64,000 nucleotides of DNA from Gymnopus androsaceus JB14. Taxonomy: Eukaryota; Basidiomycota; Agaricomycetes; Agaricales; Omphalotaceae. The first letter of the stretch is position 1, and every line of letters starts with the position of its first letter. Location of the stretch: contig ML769547.1 in NCBI GenBank assembly GCA_009733575.1, forward strand, positions 90,506 to 154,505, read 5' to 3'. Shown piece by piece: positions 47,413 to 58,787 of this stretch. The notes under the pieces are model-generated. The model searched no databases. It was not told the DNA's origin and saw only the letters and a program-made list of their open reading frames with translations. The position numbers and the translations under genes were made by a program.

Positions 47413-49840
47413 ATGGGCAAGAAACGCAATGTCCAAAGCCTTGCCCCCAAAACAAGTACTAAACAAACCAGAATCAAACGTTCTCTCCGTAATATTGTCG
47501 AGGTTCCTTTGGATGTACTTTTTGAGGTAAACTGCGCGTACGCCCATCGAAGCAGACTCTGAATGTCCCCTTTTGAATTTCTGTGATTCAGATATTCACT
47601 TTCGTCGAACCAGCAGACCTTATTAGACTATCAAGAACCAACAAACAACTTCGAACATACCTAACCACTCGATCTTCTTCCTGGATTTGGAGAAAATCGC
47701 GTGTCAATGCTGGAGATATTCCAAAAATATACCCTTCCATAACAGAAATTCAATTCGCGTATCTGCTCTTCGAGCCTCTGTGCAGTGTTCGTATCTTATT
47801 TACGAGTGATTCCTTGAGAGTCGCCACTAACAAATCTTCCAGTTTTGCAAATCGGCGAAAGTCTTCAATGTCATTTGGACTTGCTTTGTTCGCTGTTGCC
47901 AGGACTGTATGGTTAAAGAGTGCGTTTCTCCGCCGCATTTTCGAATCTAATATGGATCTCTGAATTCATGATTAATTCCAGATTTAGCACTCTATCCGAA
48001 CTGCGATTTAGTCCGAAATTTCAAAGCCTCCCTGCTGAGGTCTTCGTCTTCGCCCCGTTCCACCGGTTGAGGTCCACGAAACCTTCTCAATGTAAGCTGC
48101 GTTACTGTTCTTGGGCATCATCTTTGTGTGTTGACCTTGGAACGTAGGGAAAGGCGAAGAGGTCGTATACCGCACGTCTATTTTTCTGGAACTATGCAAT
48201 GAATATTCTGAAGCGTATAAGAAAACCGAAGAGGAGCAGGAGCAGTGGCTTAGACGCCGTAAGCAACAGCATAAGGAACATTCTCAGGTGCGTCTTTCTT
48301 GCCCACTATAGTCTATCTATCAGCAGGCATAATTCTGATCCTACCGTGACCGTGTAGTATGTCTTCGAGTGCACTGCGTGGGATGAAAATCGGAGCACTT
48401 CACGATCGCAAGAACTGGTGAATATTCGAGAGGAGCGGCGTAAAAGGTACGCTTACGAATGTCCCTTCCAATGTCAAACAGATATATATATATATTTCAG
48501 TGTTAGGCAAAGATAGCTAAAGCAGGCTGGACGGAAGAGCTTTCGAAGCTGGAGTGGCCGTATTGTGTAGCATTAGACGAACACAAACTAGTGGCACAAA
48601 ACAGACCAATGACTGATCGCAGTGCGTAACGTCTGTAAAGATCCTTCTGAATACTAACCAACTAACTTGTCGTCAGTCTGGATGAACATCGCCCCTACAC
48701 TCGAAAAGATCATGGAGGGTATCAAAGCTCAGCGTATATTACGCGAACGGGACGAAATGCGTCGAAAAAGACTCATAGTCTTGGATGATGTTCTTCGCGA
48801 ATTCGGGTACACTCAACCTCGAGGCTACATCGCGCCTCCCGCTGTGGACCTTGCCCCCATGGCGCCTTTTAAAGCCATCATCTTAGACGTTCCCGTCGAT
48901 CAAGGTGCCATCCGCGAACATTTTAACGACGTGCTACCAAATCTACCTTCCATCTGCGACCAATTCCGAGCCGAACAGAAACGTAGGCTAATCCAACTCG
49001 TTCGTGCGGAATACGGACAAGACGCCGATGAAGATCACTTACATCTGGCTACTAGCATTTTCCGCTGTTCCCAATGCTCCAAGACTCTCATTTACCCGGA
49101 AACGTTGGACCATGAATGTTGCACCTACCCAGGGTGGCTTTCCACTACTCCTTGGTTCAGGTGGGGAGGGGGCTTGGTATTGGATAAAACCAGGTCTTCG
49201 CTGATGACTTCGCTGTTGGATTGTTGTGGCCTTGATCCGAAGACGACTACTTTTGAGAGTTTGCAAGAGCTGAATCCTCTTGTGGAGTGTCAGACTTGTA
49301 AGACTGATGATTATGGGCGTGTGTTTATTCGGTGGCCTGAGCTGGTATGCTTCATGTTATATTCTTACCTTATATGTCATTTCACTGACTAATTCGATTC
49401 GGACGCAGATCTCACGCCACTGCGAGCACATCGACGGCAACATGATACACTCACTCACCGCCACCTTCAGCTCTGAAGAACGGGACCTAGCCTTGTCGAA
49501 TGAGAAGCCGCGAAGGATATACAGGAGCGACCCATTATACCGCTGCAAACATTGCAATTTCGGCCTCAGAATGCTAAAGGAAGTAAAGGTCCATTTGCAG
49601 AGTGATGCGTAAGTTTTTTCAAGAGCTCTCAGCTTATATGCTTCAACTTGAAACTTGGTCTCTTGGCTTATTCCTTTCAGACATCAAGGCGCTTCACCAG
49701 ACGACTGGGAGCTTGTCCTGTCCTTTTTGCTACGCGCTCCCTTGTTCCCAGCTCGTATCCACGGTAGGATGACCCCGCCGGTAGAAGCGATGGTACGGAG
49801 TATGTTGGAATCGGATGAGACTGATTCAGAGCAAGATTGA
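47413..49840 (+). CDS. F-box protein, copy 2 (nearly intact)
   Basis: Start MGKKRNVQSLAPKTSTKQ at 47413, then the F-box (VEVPLDVLFEIFTFVEPADL, IRLSRTNKQLRTYL). Long exons with SEAYKKTEEEQEQWLRRR, ECTAWDENRS and VWMNIAPTLEKIMEGIKAQR follow. A Cys/His segment (FRCSQCSKTLIYPETLDHEC) and the tail YRCKHCNFGLRMLKEVKVH come next, ending at 49840. The F-box suggests a substrate receptor for an SCF ubiquitin ligase, and the cysteine pairs suggest zinc binding in the substrate region. Near 48512, between a short intron and KIAKAGWTEELSKLEW, one base appears to be missing relative to copy 1. This puts a stop in frame, so either this copy is also broken or there is a sequence error. Confidence 0.65.
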
Positions 49841-50458
49841 TTTAGCGGGATGGACGTAGATTGTCACTGTTACATAGGCAAAGTAGCACCTTTTACTTAC
49901 TCGGACTCGGAGCAGATACGTACTGGTACTTACCATATCATTCGATGAACAGTTGTACATAGCAAAATCAATTGCAATAGCAATTATAGCATCTGTTTTA
50001 TATGTTCAACCCGCGTTGGATGAGCCAATCCAAGATAATTCTCGCTGTATTAAGGTCCGTCCGCCATTCGTTCTCTTCCGAACGCGACTTCATATTCCAT
50101 GGCCACTAGATCAAGTAGAGCAATTGCGATAGTCCTTTGCTAAAAGTAGACTGGTCTATACGAATGGTCGTTGTGATCCGAGGTTATAAGTTGAACCATA
50201 GGATCCTTCAAGCTCTGCTCAAACCGAGGAACTGGAAGGGTTATTCTCAGTTGAGAATCAGAAATGCCGTTAAATTTGGATTTCTCTGTACTTGGCCGCT
50301 GGGCGGATGAACCTAGTAAACCGCTCACAAATGACCCCAAATCTCGCTGCGGCGCAGGAAGTGCCTTATTAAGTTATTCAATTGAAGCTTTGAGCGCTCT
50401 ATGAGCGCTTGAGGCCTTCTCTTCCCTACCTCGACTACCATCATCATTGCAATTTTCC
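49841..50458. other. Intergenic
   Basis: About 600 bp after the F-box gene with no convincing frame; AT-rich first half. Likely 3' flank plus promoter of the Ser-rich gene. Confidence 0.45.
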
Positions 50459-51444
50459 ATGGCAGATCTCACTGTACTATCCTCTTCTTCTTCTGTCCCT
50501 CTATATCCTCTCCTCAGCGCCTCTCGCTCCTCTTTTTTCAATAATTATGTTGCAGGCGCCAGCTCCAGCAAAGTAAATCTACGCAACGACCCAGACCTCG
50601 TCACTGGAAGGGCGGAGACCAGAACGACCGACTCGGTTAAATATCCAACGGAATACTAACGCTGAAGCCGAGGCTGAATTAGTAGAAGAAGAAGAGGATA
50701 ATCAGAGACTCTCGCCAACTACAGAGGATGAGGAGGTCGAATCGCCTCAATCCTATATAGCGCCTAATCCGAACGGCGGCGGTTGGAACCGTAACGATAA
50801 TAGCTGGAGGCTAGATGATCCAACATCATCCACCTTAACTCCTACTGCCCGAGGTCGAACAAGAATTCAACAGCACCGGCCAACTAGATCACGCAGTGCT
50901 CCTCCCATCCAAACTACATTTAATACCGAACTTTCCTCCTCCAAGCCATTCACTGCAGCAGCAGACCATACTGCCTTTGACATTAATCGGATACGACGTT
51001 ATACAAGTAGCTCGTCGTACACCGAATCCGAGTCTGGTCATTCTTCTCCCTCCAGTTCATTCTCCAATCCTCCTTCGTACGGGTTCGGATATGGGTATGG
51101 GAATGGAAAATCAAAAAATGGAGACCTGTTGCGTCCTCCGCCCCCTCTACGTATGTTGTATCCCTTGTTATCACCTAAATAATTAACGTTACTGTCCAAC
51201 AACAGACCGTCCAACAACATTCTGGCGACGTACCCCTCGTTCAGGCGTAACTGCCTCTGCCTACTCTCCCTCCTCACATCTGATACGACGATCGACCTTT
51301 GTTGCCGCTGGTTTACCATTTGAGAGACCCATGGCGGATCTCAGTGCGTTGGGAGTGGAAAGTCGTGTTAAAGCTCAGTTTGACGAAGATAATGCACGAG
51401 CCAAGGTCAGCGAGGTATTTTGGGAGGTGGTTGTTCAGCGGTGA
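50459..51444 (+). CDS. Ser/Pro-rich protein of unknown function, 3' end uncertain
   Basis: A long coding-like exon runs from about 50600 to 51161 (LNIQRNTNAEAEAELVEEEE, SPTTEDEEVESPQSYIAP, YTSSSSYTESESGHSSPSSS). After an intron it continues as RPTTFWRRTPRSG, FVAAGLPFERPMADLSALGV and ESRVK, reaching a stop at 51444. The first Met at 50459 (MADLTVLSSSSSVPLYPLL) is in a different frame and would need another intron. A start further inside is possible. The N-terminal half is disordered and acidic. I do not recognise a domain. The gene seems cut short, because gene-like sequence stops soon after and DUF6534 fragments begin near 51930. Confidence 0.4.
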
Positions 51445-51929
51445 CCGGAGTGGGCTTTCGATTCGGTTTGGATAATGATATCCATTTTTTCACGCGTGTC
51501 CGAGTTCATGGATGAGTACGACCATCTCTTCTCTTCTCTTACTACATCTGATGAATTGGCTCAACTAGCCTGCTGTACTCAGCAACATGTACTATCGTCA
51601 ATGGCCACCATTTCTTCAATCAACCCAACCCAACCGCTATGCTGTCTGTGGCATTTGTCTCTCCGCGGCCCAATCGACATTGGCATGGTTACCTGAAATT
51701 CGGAAGTTGCGCCTTTTGCCTCCTCGATCGCAGCCGACGTACTGCTGTATATTTTGTATCCGGTGAGGAGCCAAGAAGAGCTTGGTAAATACCTGTACTG
51801 TTGGAAAAAAATTTCAGAATATACCCGTCGCGTTACTATATCATAATAAACATCTTTCATACCCTAACAAAACTCGTTCCCGAGGAGACTCATCGTCGTG
51901 GTGCAGACTTTGTATGTAATACATGTCGC

Positions 51930-52340
51930 CTAGCAAGCCACAAGTCCGTTTTCCCCAAGCTCCAAGTTCATCCTGACCCTAACAGGAACTATCGATAGTA
52001 CGTGAGTCTTTTATCTCTGGTGATTTTTTTTTCTTGCTGATAATGTCTCGAAAGGATCCGCGCGATTTCGTCAGTGTCCTAGTCGCAGCAATGTGAGTTT
52101 GTGAGGCAGAAGTTAAGAACGTATTTTTTTTCTCGTCCAAGCTTTGGTCATTTTTGAACCTCAGAAATACCTCAGTCTCATTTCTTTCTAGCTGCCTGCA
52201 TCCAGACGTGGTGCTATCACATTCATCAAACAGATCGATGGACCTCTGCGGTATTATCATCTCCTTCGTCGCGTTTGCGATTTTCATCCAGAGATGGGTC
52301 ACTTACATTAGTTCGCAGATGTCAGTGTTCCAACGGTGAT
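51930..52340 (+). pseudogene. 5' fragment of a DUF6534-like gene
   Basis: Sequence closely follows the 5' part of the minus-strand gene at 38899-40966, in plus orientation. It includes TLTGTIDST, VSVLVAAM and the CIQTW-type exon near 52195. The would-be start ATG is CTG (near 51973), the MGAMF exon is altered to DPRDF, and no later exons follow. It is a truncated gene copy rather than a gene. Confidence 0.6.
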
Positions 52341-52503
52341 TAGATTGCCCACTACTAGTCTCGGTTGGGATCATACATTTTTCTTTAATAAACCTTTCCT
52401 TCCGTCCTTCCTCTGAGTCACATTGTATCATTCTAAAAGCGCTTATCTGCTTGATAAATTTAAATGTCTAGATTAACGACAAGAGGCAGAGTTAGGGAAA
52501 TTA

Positions 52504-53201
52504 TCAACAAAGGGTACGTGCGTGCGTACCGTCCACATAATCGATACTCAATGAACCGTCCTCGAAAAAGTCATGTTCCTTGAGAGCTTTCGCAAAGCCC
52601 TCGAATCCGGGACCGGCTAGATGCTCTTTAAATGCAGCATCACCTGGGGATATTGGCGTTCAGAAGAAAATGGAACAATTTGGACAACGGAAGACCCACT
52701 AGCATATTCCTCCTACGTACAAATTTCAGTCAGCAAATACGAATGATCCAAAGCACTGATGGGAAATGACATACAATCACAACAAAAACTGGCGAAAATT
52801 TTCCCTCCGAGTCAAGGCGACGTGTTACGCGGAAAGAGAGCTATGGTCATAAAAAATAACGACAGAACTTCGAAACGAGAATCAGCTGTGCATCTGATAG
52901 AAACTTACAGTTCCAGGCTCCTCGTCACTGTTGGCGCGCTTCCGGTTATTCTTGAGAACCTCTGTAAGGATCTCTTCCTAATATATGATTAATTCCTAGG
53001 TATCTTCAACTACAGTAACAAAGCATACTTTGCCTGCTTTGACACGACCAGTCACGATGATCGAGATCTTTCCGGAAGGTGTGGTTTTACTGAGGGGCAA
53101 TGCAAGCAAGAGGGTCAGAGTACTATTACCGTCCACCTCCACTCGGAGTCGTAAGTGTATTGGACAAGCGATGCTTACGGAGGAGGAGTTACGAAAGACA
53201 T
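52504..53201 (-). CDS. Unrecognised small protein, tandem copy 1
   Basis: Start MSFVTPPP at 53201. A 56-bp intron leads to TLTLLLALPLSKTTPSGK and VTGRVKAGK, then EEILTEVLKNNRKRANSDEE. A long intron follows, after which two readings are possible. One is EEYASGSSVVQIVPFSSERQ, stopping at 52617. The other is a frame holding AAFKEHLAGPGFEGFAKALK and DFFEDGSLSIDYVDG, stopping at 52504, which I cannot join without a shift. About 95-130 residues. No family is recognised. Both tandem copies preserve the start, the splice sites and both downstream readings, which argues for a recent duplication. Confidence 0.5.
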
Positions 53202-53559
53202 CTTGAGCTTTGAGGGTTGTGCGGTGAGCGGTGTGTATTCTGATTTTCTTGAAGTTGTTCTTGAATCCTTTTATAAGACAGCGTACGAGCCACTGATGCC
53301 CACATCGTACCCATTCCGGCAGCAAGGCGTATGCGTTCTTCATTCAGTACACGGGAGCGGGCTTGCATCGGGCTTGCATATCAGCAAAATTTACCAGCAC
53401 CACTTCCAGCTCAAAATTACGAAGCAATGCTATCGAGCTTGTCCTCGGTGTCGGGCTTCATTAGCAAGAACTACCAATATTATATGCGCAATTGAGCGGG
53501 TGCCGGGCTGATTGGACGACTGTGGGAGGGGTTAGTGTTGTGATAGTCTCTACGGAGGT

Positions 53560-53775
53560 GAATACTTAGTCATTTTCGAACCTCAGAAATACCTCAGTCT
53601 CATTTCTTTCTAGCTGCCTGCCTCCAGACGTGGTACTATTACATGCATTAGACAGATCGATGGCCTCCGCGGATCCTGCTATTACTATGTCTTTCGTCGC
53701 GTCTGCGGTTTTCATCCAGAGATGGGTTACTTACATTAGTTCGCAGATGTCAGTGTTCCAACGGTGATTAGATTG
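53560..53775 (+). pseudogene. Second DUF6534-like fragment
   Basis: Copy of the last part of the 51930-52340 fragment carried along by the 1.4-kb tandem repeat. It holds the exon around cctccagacgtggtac and a piece of the next helix. It has no start and no continuation. Confidence 0.6.
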
Positions 53776-53932
53776 TCCACTACTAGTCTCGGTTGGGATC
53801 ATACACTTTTCTTCAATAATCCTTTCCTTTCGTCCTTCCTCTGGGTCACATTCTATCATTCTAACAGCGCTTATCTGCTTGATAAAATTTAAATGTCTAG
53901 ATTAACGACAAGAGGCAGAGTTAGGGAAATTA

Positions 53933-54627
53933 TCAGCGAAGGGTACGTGCGTGCGTACCGTCCATATAATCAATACTGAATGAACCTTCCTCGAAAAAGT
54001 CATGTTCCTTGAGAGCTTTCGCAAAGCTCTCGAATCCGGGACCGGCTAGATGCTCTTTAAATGCAGCATCGCCTGGGGATATTGGCGTTCAGAAGAAAAT
54101 GGAACAATTTGGACAACGGAAGACCCACTAGCATATTCCTCCTACGTACAAATTTCAGTCAGTAAACACGAAGAATCCAAAGCACCGATGGGAAATGACA
54201 TACAATCAAAAAGAAAACTGGCAAAAAGTTTCCCTCCGAGTCAAGACGACGCGTTACGCGGAAAGTGAGCTGTGGAAAAAAAATAAACCGAGATCTTCGA
54301 AACAAGAATCAACTACGCCTCTGATAGAACTTACAGTTCCAGGCTCCTCGTCACTTTCTGCGCGTTTCTGGACATTCTTGAGAACTTCTGCAAGGATCTC
54401 TTCCTAATACATGATTAATTCATAGCCATCTTCAGATACAGTAACAAAGCATACCTTGCCTGCTTTGACACGACCAGTCACGATGGACAAGATCTTTCCG
54501 GAAGGCGTAGTTTTACTGAGGGGCAATGCAAACAAGAGGGTCAGTGTACTATTACTATCCACCTCCACTCGGAGTCGTAAGGGTATTGGACAAGCGATGC
54601 TTACGGGGGAGGAGTTATAAAAGACAT
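53933..54627 (-). CDS. Unrecognised small protein, tandem copy 2
   Basis: Start MSFITPPP at 54627, then TLTLLFALPLSKTTPSGK, ILSIVTGRVKAGK, EEILAEVLKNVQKRAESDEE. The same two downstream readings exist as in copy 1. Most differences between the two copies in the confirmed exons are amino-acid substitutions or silent changes that leave the frame open, so both could be expressed. Function unknown. Confidence 0.5.
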
Positions 54628-55202
54628 CTTTAAGCTTTGAGGGTTGTGAGGTGAGCGGTGTGTATTCTGATTTTCTTGAAGTTGCTCTTGAATCCTTTTA
54701 TAAGACAGCGCACGGGCCACTGATACCCTCATCGTACTCATTCCAGCAGCAAGGCATACGCGTTCTTCATTCAGTACACGGGAGCGGGCTTGCATAGCTT
54801 CATGGAAGGAAGGAAGGAAGAAAGTGTATTACACGGCTTGGGATATCAGCAAACATCACTAGTGCCAGTTCCGCTCAGCTGAAACTTAGAAATTAGTATC
54901 TGTTGACATCAATGCGGGCTTGAATCATCAGCAAGAATTACCAGTATTATATGCGCAATTGAGCGGGTGCCGGCTGATTATAAGTATTTATATGACACTG
55001 CTTTCTTTTTTAGGAAGTAGTACGTACTTAGGACATCTGGAAATTTAGGTAGGGTACAAATCATTCGCCGACGCTTCCTAGCATGTTGAACCAGCTTGAA
55101 GTCTTTCTTAATTTCTGACAGAATCAACATGAAAAGGTCAAGTGCACATCATGTAAAGACCTTGACGATTCGCAAAACTGAATGCCACTTTAGTCTGTGT
55201 TA

Positions 55203-55510
55203 GCTACGACCCCAGTCTCAAGGAAAATTCTTCCAAAGAAGACACTGCAAAGAGGCTCAAAGAGCAGATACGCCATATGAATCTGTCATGGATGGTTATA
55301 TTTCTGGAATATCCTGATACGTGATTTTCATTAGATCCGGGAAAAAGTCGAGTGGTTAGGGATAGAAGTTGTTTATAGGTTCTTGATAGTTTAATAAGGT
55401 CTGCAGGAAGTCGACGAATCACAGAGTTTCAAAAGAGCACATTACGAGATGGAACTGCGCGCAGCTTACCTCGAGCAGCAAATCCAGAAGGAGAGGAGCT
55501 TAGAACTCGG
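55203..55510 (-). pseudogene. F-box gene 5' fragment (third relative)
   Basis: Minus strand shows ADLIKLSRTYKQLLSLTTRL and a shifted continuation like the F-box exon of the 47.4-kb gene, then LLFEPL-like sequence. It ends without later exons. It is fused to the P450 fragment that follows and runs in the same order as P450 and F-box do at 44-45 kb. Confidence 0.6.
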
Positions 55511-55599
55511 TGATAGCTATGTACATGTATAGTTTGGTACGACAGACCTAGTAAAATATCAAAGCGAGATGATCTTGCTGTAGTAAGTGAACTGAAACA

Positions 55600-56335
55600 A
55601 AATTAACGTCGTTCATCTGCCTGAATCAAGGCAACTGCTCTGTCCAAGTGCAGTGAGATGGAGCACTTAAAGACACTAGGGTGACTATAACAAGGATCAA
55701 GCTTCTTCAACTCACATTGCATTTGTTTCGCTTACCTGATTATACCAGTACTTGGATCAGTTACAATAAAACTATCTTCCGGATCCTTAGAGATGTTGAA
55801 TACAGCTAGAACCATTGCACAAGAGATGAATACAGAAGCGTCAGCTAGCACTCGTCCTGTGAACATTCCATCAGTCACACTAAGTGAGCGGTATAAATTG
55901 ATTTCACGTACCAGGGCATATCCTATGAGTAAGTACAATGCCAAAGTCAGTTCCAAGCTACAATTGATATGGAACTAGTCTCACCTCCGGCAAAATCCAA
56001 AGCAAGCCTCTGGAGGATCCATTTCAGGATTAGGATCCATGAAACGTTCAGGTCTGAAAGACATCGGGTCACTGTATACCTCTGGATCATGGTTCATTTG
56101 CCTAGATAATCCCAAGTCAGTGCTGAAACTAGTTAATCAAGAGAAAAACCCTCGCACCATATGTTAGCGAGGACCAAAGAGCCTTTGGGAATAAAGTAAC
56201 CGTTAAACACATTGTCCTTGGTAACGCGATGGGGTGCAGCTTAAGTGCGGTTAATAATCTATTAATGAAAGGTAGGAAAACTTAGTACCGAAGTTGGGGA
56301 CCACGGAATGCCATCGCAATGCCTCCTAGAGTCGC
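55600..56335 (-). pseudogene. P450 3' fragment, inverted copy of the 42-kb gene
   Basis: Reading on minus from 56335: the splice acceptor plus [11 protein letters not shown], then [21 protein letters not shown] and MNHDPEVY exons, then the heme-loop exons and [19 protein letters not shown]. This corresponds to about 43768-44481 of the P450 gene. The heme-loop intron has a normal GT donor (gtgaga) here, where the 42-kb gene has GC. All N-terminal exons are missing, so it cannot make a P450. Confidence 0.75.
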
Positions 56336-56399
56336 AACATTAGAACTTTTCCTCGTCGCGATTTGGTTGTTATCCTTGATGATATTTTAAGTATCTGGA

Positions 56400-56712
56400 C
56401 ATTGGGCTCAGGGTGCCTTAGGGCGTATATGCGATTTTCTCCAAATCCAAGAAGAAGATTGAGCGGTTAGGTATGTTCGAAGTTGTTTGCTGGACCTTGA
56501 TAGTCTAATAAAGACTGCTGGAAGTCAAAGAAAGTGAATATTATATAAATCACAGAAATTCAAAAAAAAAAAAAAAAAAAAAAGGCCTGTTTCGATGCGC
56601 GCGCGAGCACTTTGCCTTGAACAGCACTTCCAGAGGTATCTCCAACGCTTAATTCGGGTTTCCAAGTGCTTTTATTCGGGGCAACCTTTTGGATGTTGCG
56701 TTTCTTCGCCAT
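56400..56712 (-). pseudogene. F-box gene 5' fragment (fourth relative) with expanded T run
   Basis: Begins MAKKRNIQKVAPNKST at 56712 and continues to an F-box exon (LRLSRSSKQLRTYLTAQSSS-like) matching the 47.4-kb gene. Then the sequence stops matching. A homopolymer of about 23 A on plus (56560-56583) sits in the intron position and is absent from the other relatives. Confidence 0.6.
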
Positions 56713-57020
56713 ATTTGTGAATCGCGCGGCGGTGCAGAGTAAGCAGCATTAATAAACGTGGGAAAGGCCGTTCCTACTACTGTGTCATTGGCGTCATGAT
56801 CTGATTCACCGAGTGTTCAAAGAAGAAGATCTCTGAAAACGTTTTGCTTCAAGATATACTTCCAGATCCAAAGGAGAATTCGAAGAATTATGCGGCATTT
56901 AACTTGGTTCGCCTGATAATGGCGCTTCGAGTGTATACATACCGGAATTAAATCTATGGAGGCAGTTGGAGGCGGAGCCGGGAAGGAGGCTAGCAATGGC
57001 CAGTAAGACTCGAAGCGCCA

Positions 57021-57199
57021 CATCAGCAAAACCTGTATTTTCGCTGGAGGTCTCCAGAGATCTCTGGAGCTTGACAGCTGTCAAAAAAACTGTCAATTTT
57101 CTCCAGAGATCTCCAGAGGTCTCTGGAATAGGGTACCTTGCTCCAGAGATGTCCCAAATGAATGGGTTTTCTCCAGCAAAAATACAGGTTTTGCTGATG
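57021..57199. mobile_element. 179-bp MITE, copy 1
   Basis: Terminal inverted repeats of about 29 bp (catcagcaaaacctgtattt at the left, its complement at the right end). The interior has several ctccagagatctctggag-type short palindromes. CA flanks both sides. It is nearly identical to the copy at 58931-59109 and exactly the same length. Confidence 0.85.
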
Positions 57200-58121
57200 C
57201 ATCACACTAAATTAACAAGCCATTACCGGGCAAATAAATGAGTACCACCCCTCTTGTTGAACAGTCATCGGTGGATTCCCCCCTTCCTAGGCTGGAGTTG
57301 ATCCCGCCGACCAACATGCACAATCATATTGTTTTCATTTTTACTTGATTCGGAAGCTCCAGTGAGACTTTGACTCGCAACGCCCGCATCTTCTAGCCTG
57401 TGCCTCTCATACTCTCGTATAAGTAGCACCTTTACTGATCAAAAATTCAACCACCAATCATACTACTTCAAATTGGCAGTAGGTCCTTCCTCACCATATT
57501 CCGCACGGGGTGGGTGTAAGTCCTCGCCATCACTGGCATATACTTACTTATCTCTTTGCCATCGTCCCTATCCTTAAAAAATGGGAATCCGCGCGAGGCT
57601 CTGCTGGACTAAGATCCAAAGGGTGTGTTGGAATCATGGAAATATGATGTATATACTTATACTTCCGATATCGGTGTTCCTTCATAGCTCTCAGGAAACC
57701 CCATGGCACGACGATTTAGGTGCACAAGCTCGCCGGGGAAGGAAGAAAAGGAATGAAACGGGCTATTTGGGGAGGTGGAATATAAAATGCTGTAAATTTT
57801 CGAAGCTACCGCCCTCCTAACCCGTTGATGTATCTTTCCAACAGCCTGTCAAAAGTCCAACACCTTTCAAACCTGGCGTTACCTCGGGGAAATTTTATAA
57901 ATACAAAAATACCACAGCTTATAATCTGGGGCAAACACTTTTATTTCAACTTCAACTTGTCGAGGTGTGCCCAACACACATCTCGAAGATTGTCAGTGTA
58001 TACCAGCAGTCTGCCTAGGAGAGTCTAGGTGTGCCCCAGTGAATCCGACTATATGTAGGTGCCCCTCGATTTCTCGTCACATTGTATCAACTTTGTTGAC
58101 TCCTTCAAGAACTCAAAAAGC
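57200..58121. other. Intergenic
   Basis: About 900 bp with no convincing frame. Confidence 0.4.
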
Positions 58122-58458
58122 ATGCCGAGCAGGAAGCGAAAGAAAAAAAGCGATTCTCCTTTGGAGAGTCCGAGTCCCGCTGGTCCTACAACGGTGAGCG
58201 ACATCATCCTCTTGACTAGATCTTGAGTGTCACTGATTCCCATTTTATTAGATCCTCCCCGAATGTGGTCCTGCAGAAATTATTGACTGCACGTTCAGTG
58301 CGGTCCACGGCTCTCAATATAACACTACCAACCATAATAACCAAACCCACGAAAATCTTCCCGTTCACAATGATGTTCAATATAACTTCAACTTCGCTTT
58401 GAACTTTTCTATCACTCTCACCAAGGAATGTCATTCAATGATGATGTGCGTGTCGTGA
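58122..58458 (+). CDS. Small protein resembling the N-terminal stub of agaricomycete NLR-like proteins
   Basis: Two exons, 58122-58193 and 58252-58458, give 92 residues. The start is very basic (MPSRKRKKKSDSPLESP). The second exon has IIDCTFSAVHGSQYNTTNHN, reminiscent of the G-T-F-N-N-V-x-G-N-Q motif that often precedes NACHT or kinase domains in mushroom NLR-like proteins. Nothing NACHT-like follows, so it is either an orphan N-terminal module, a truncated gene, or a coincidental likeness. The end of the reading frame runs into sequence with no homology I can see. Confidence 0.4.
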
Positions 58459-58787
58459 ACTTCATCGGTTACTCAACTCTGACAATTGTGTGCTTACCAT
58501 GCAGCTCTGGCCTGTTCTTTCTTTTTTTGGAAGAACGGGTATTAGGATGATGAATTTTAGTTTTTGCGTCCCATGCATGCCCCCTCCCCCGGCTCCCCGT
58601 TCCTCACTGACTTCGTATTTATGGGCCAACATCATGGGAGCTTAAAGCTATCTTTCTCTTCTAATACGGGTTTACTCGGCGGGATATTCAAACAATTGAT
58701 GACGAACTTTGGCTTCCCCGGAGGGGCGCTTTCAAGGCCGACTGAGTCGTCTCTCTGGCCCACGCTAGTTTGTGCAAGGTATAGACC

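Larger units (their letters stand above)
52145..54960. repeat. 1.4-kb direct tandem repeat
   Basis: About 52145-53510 recurs at about 53565-54960 with an offset near 1.42 kb. Each unit begins with the end of the DUF6534 fragment (cagaaatacctcagtctcat) and then carries one copy of a small minus-strand gene. The two units differ at scattered single bases and small indels. Confidence 0.8.
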
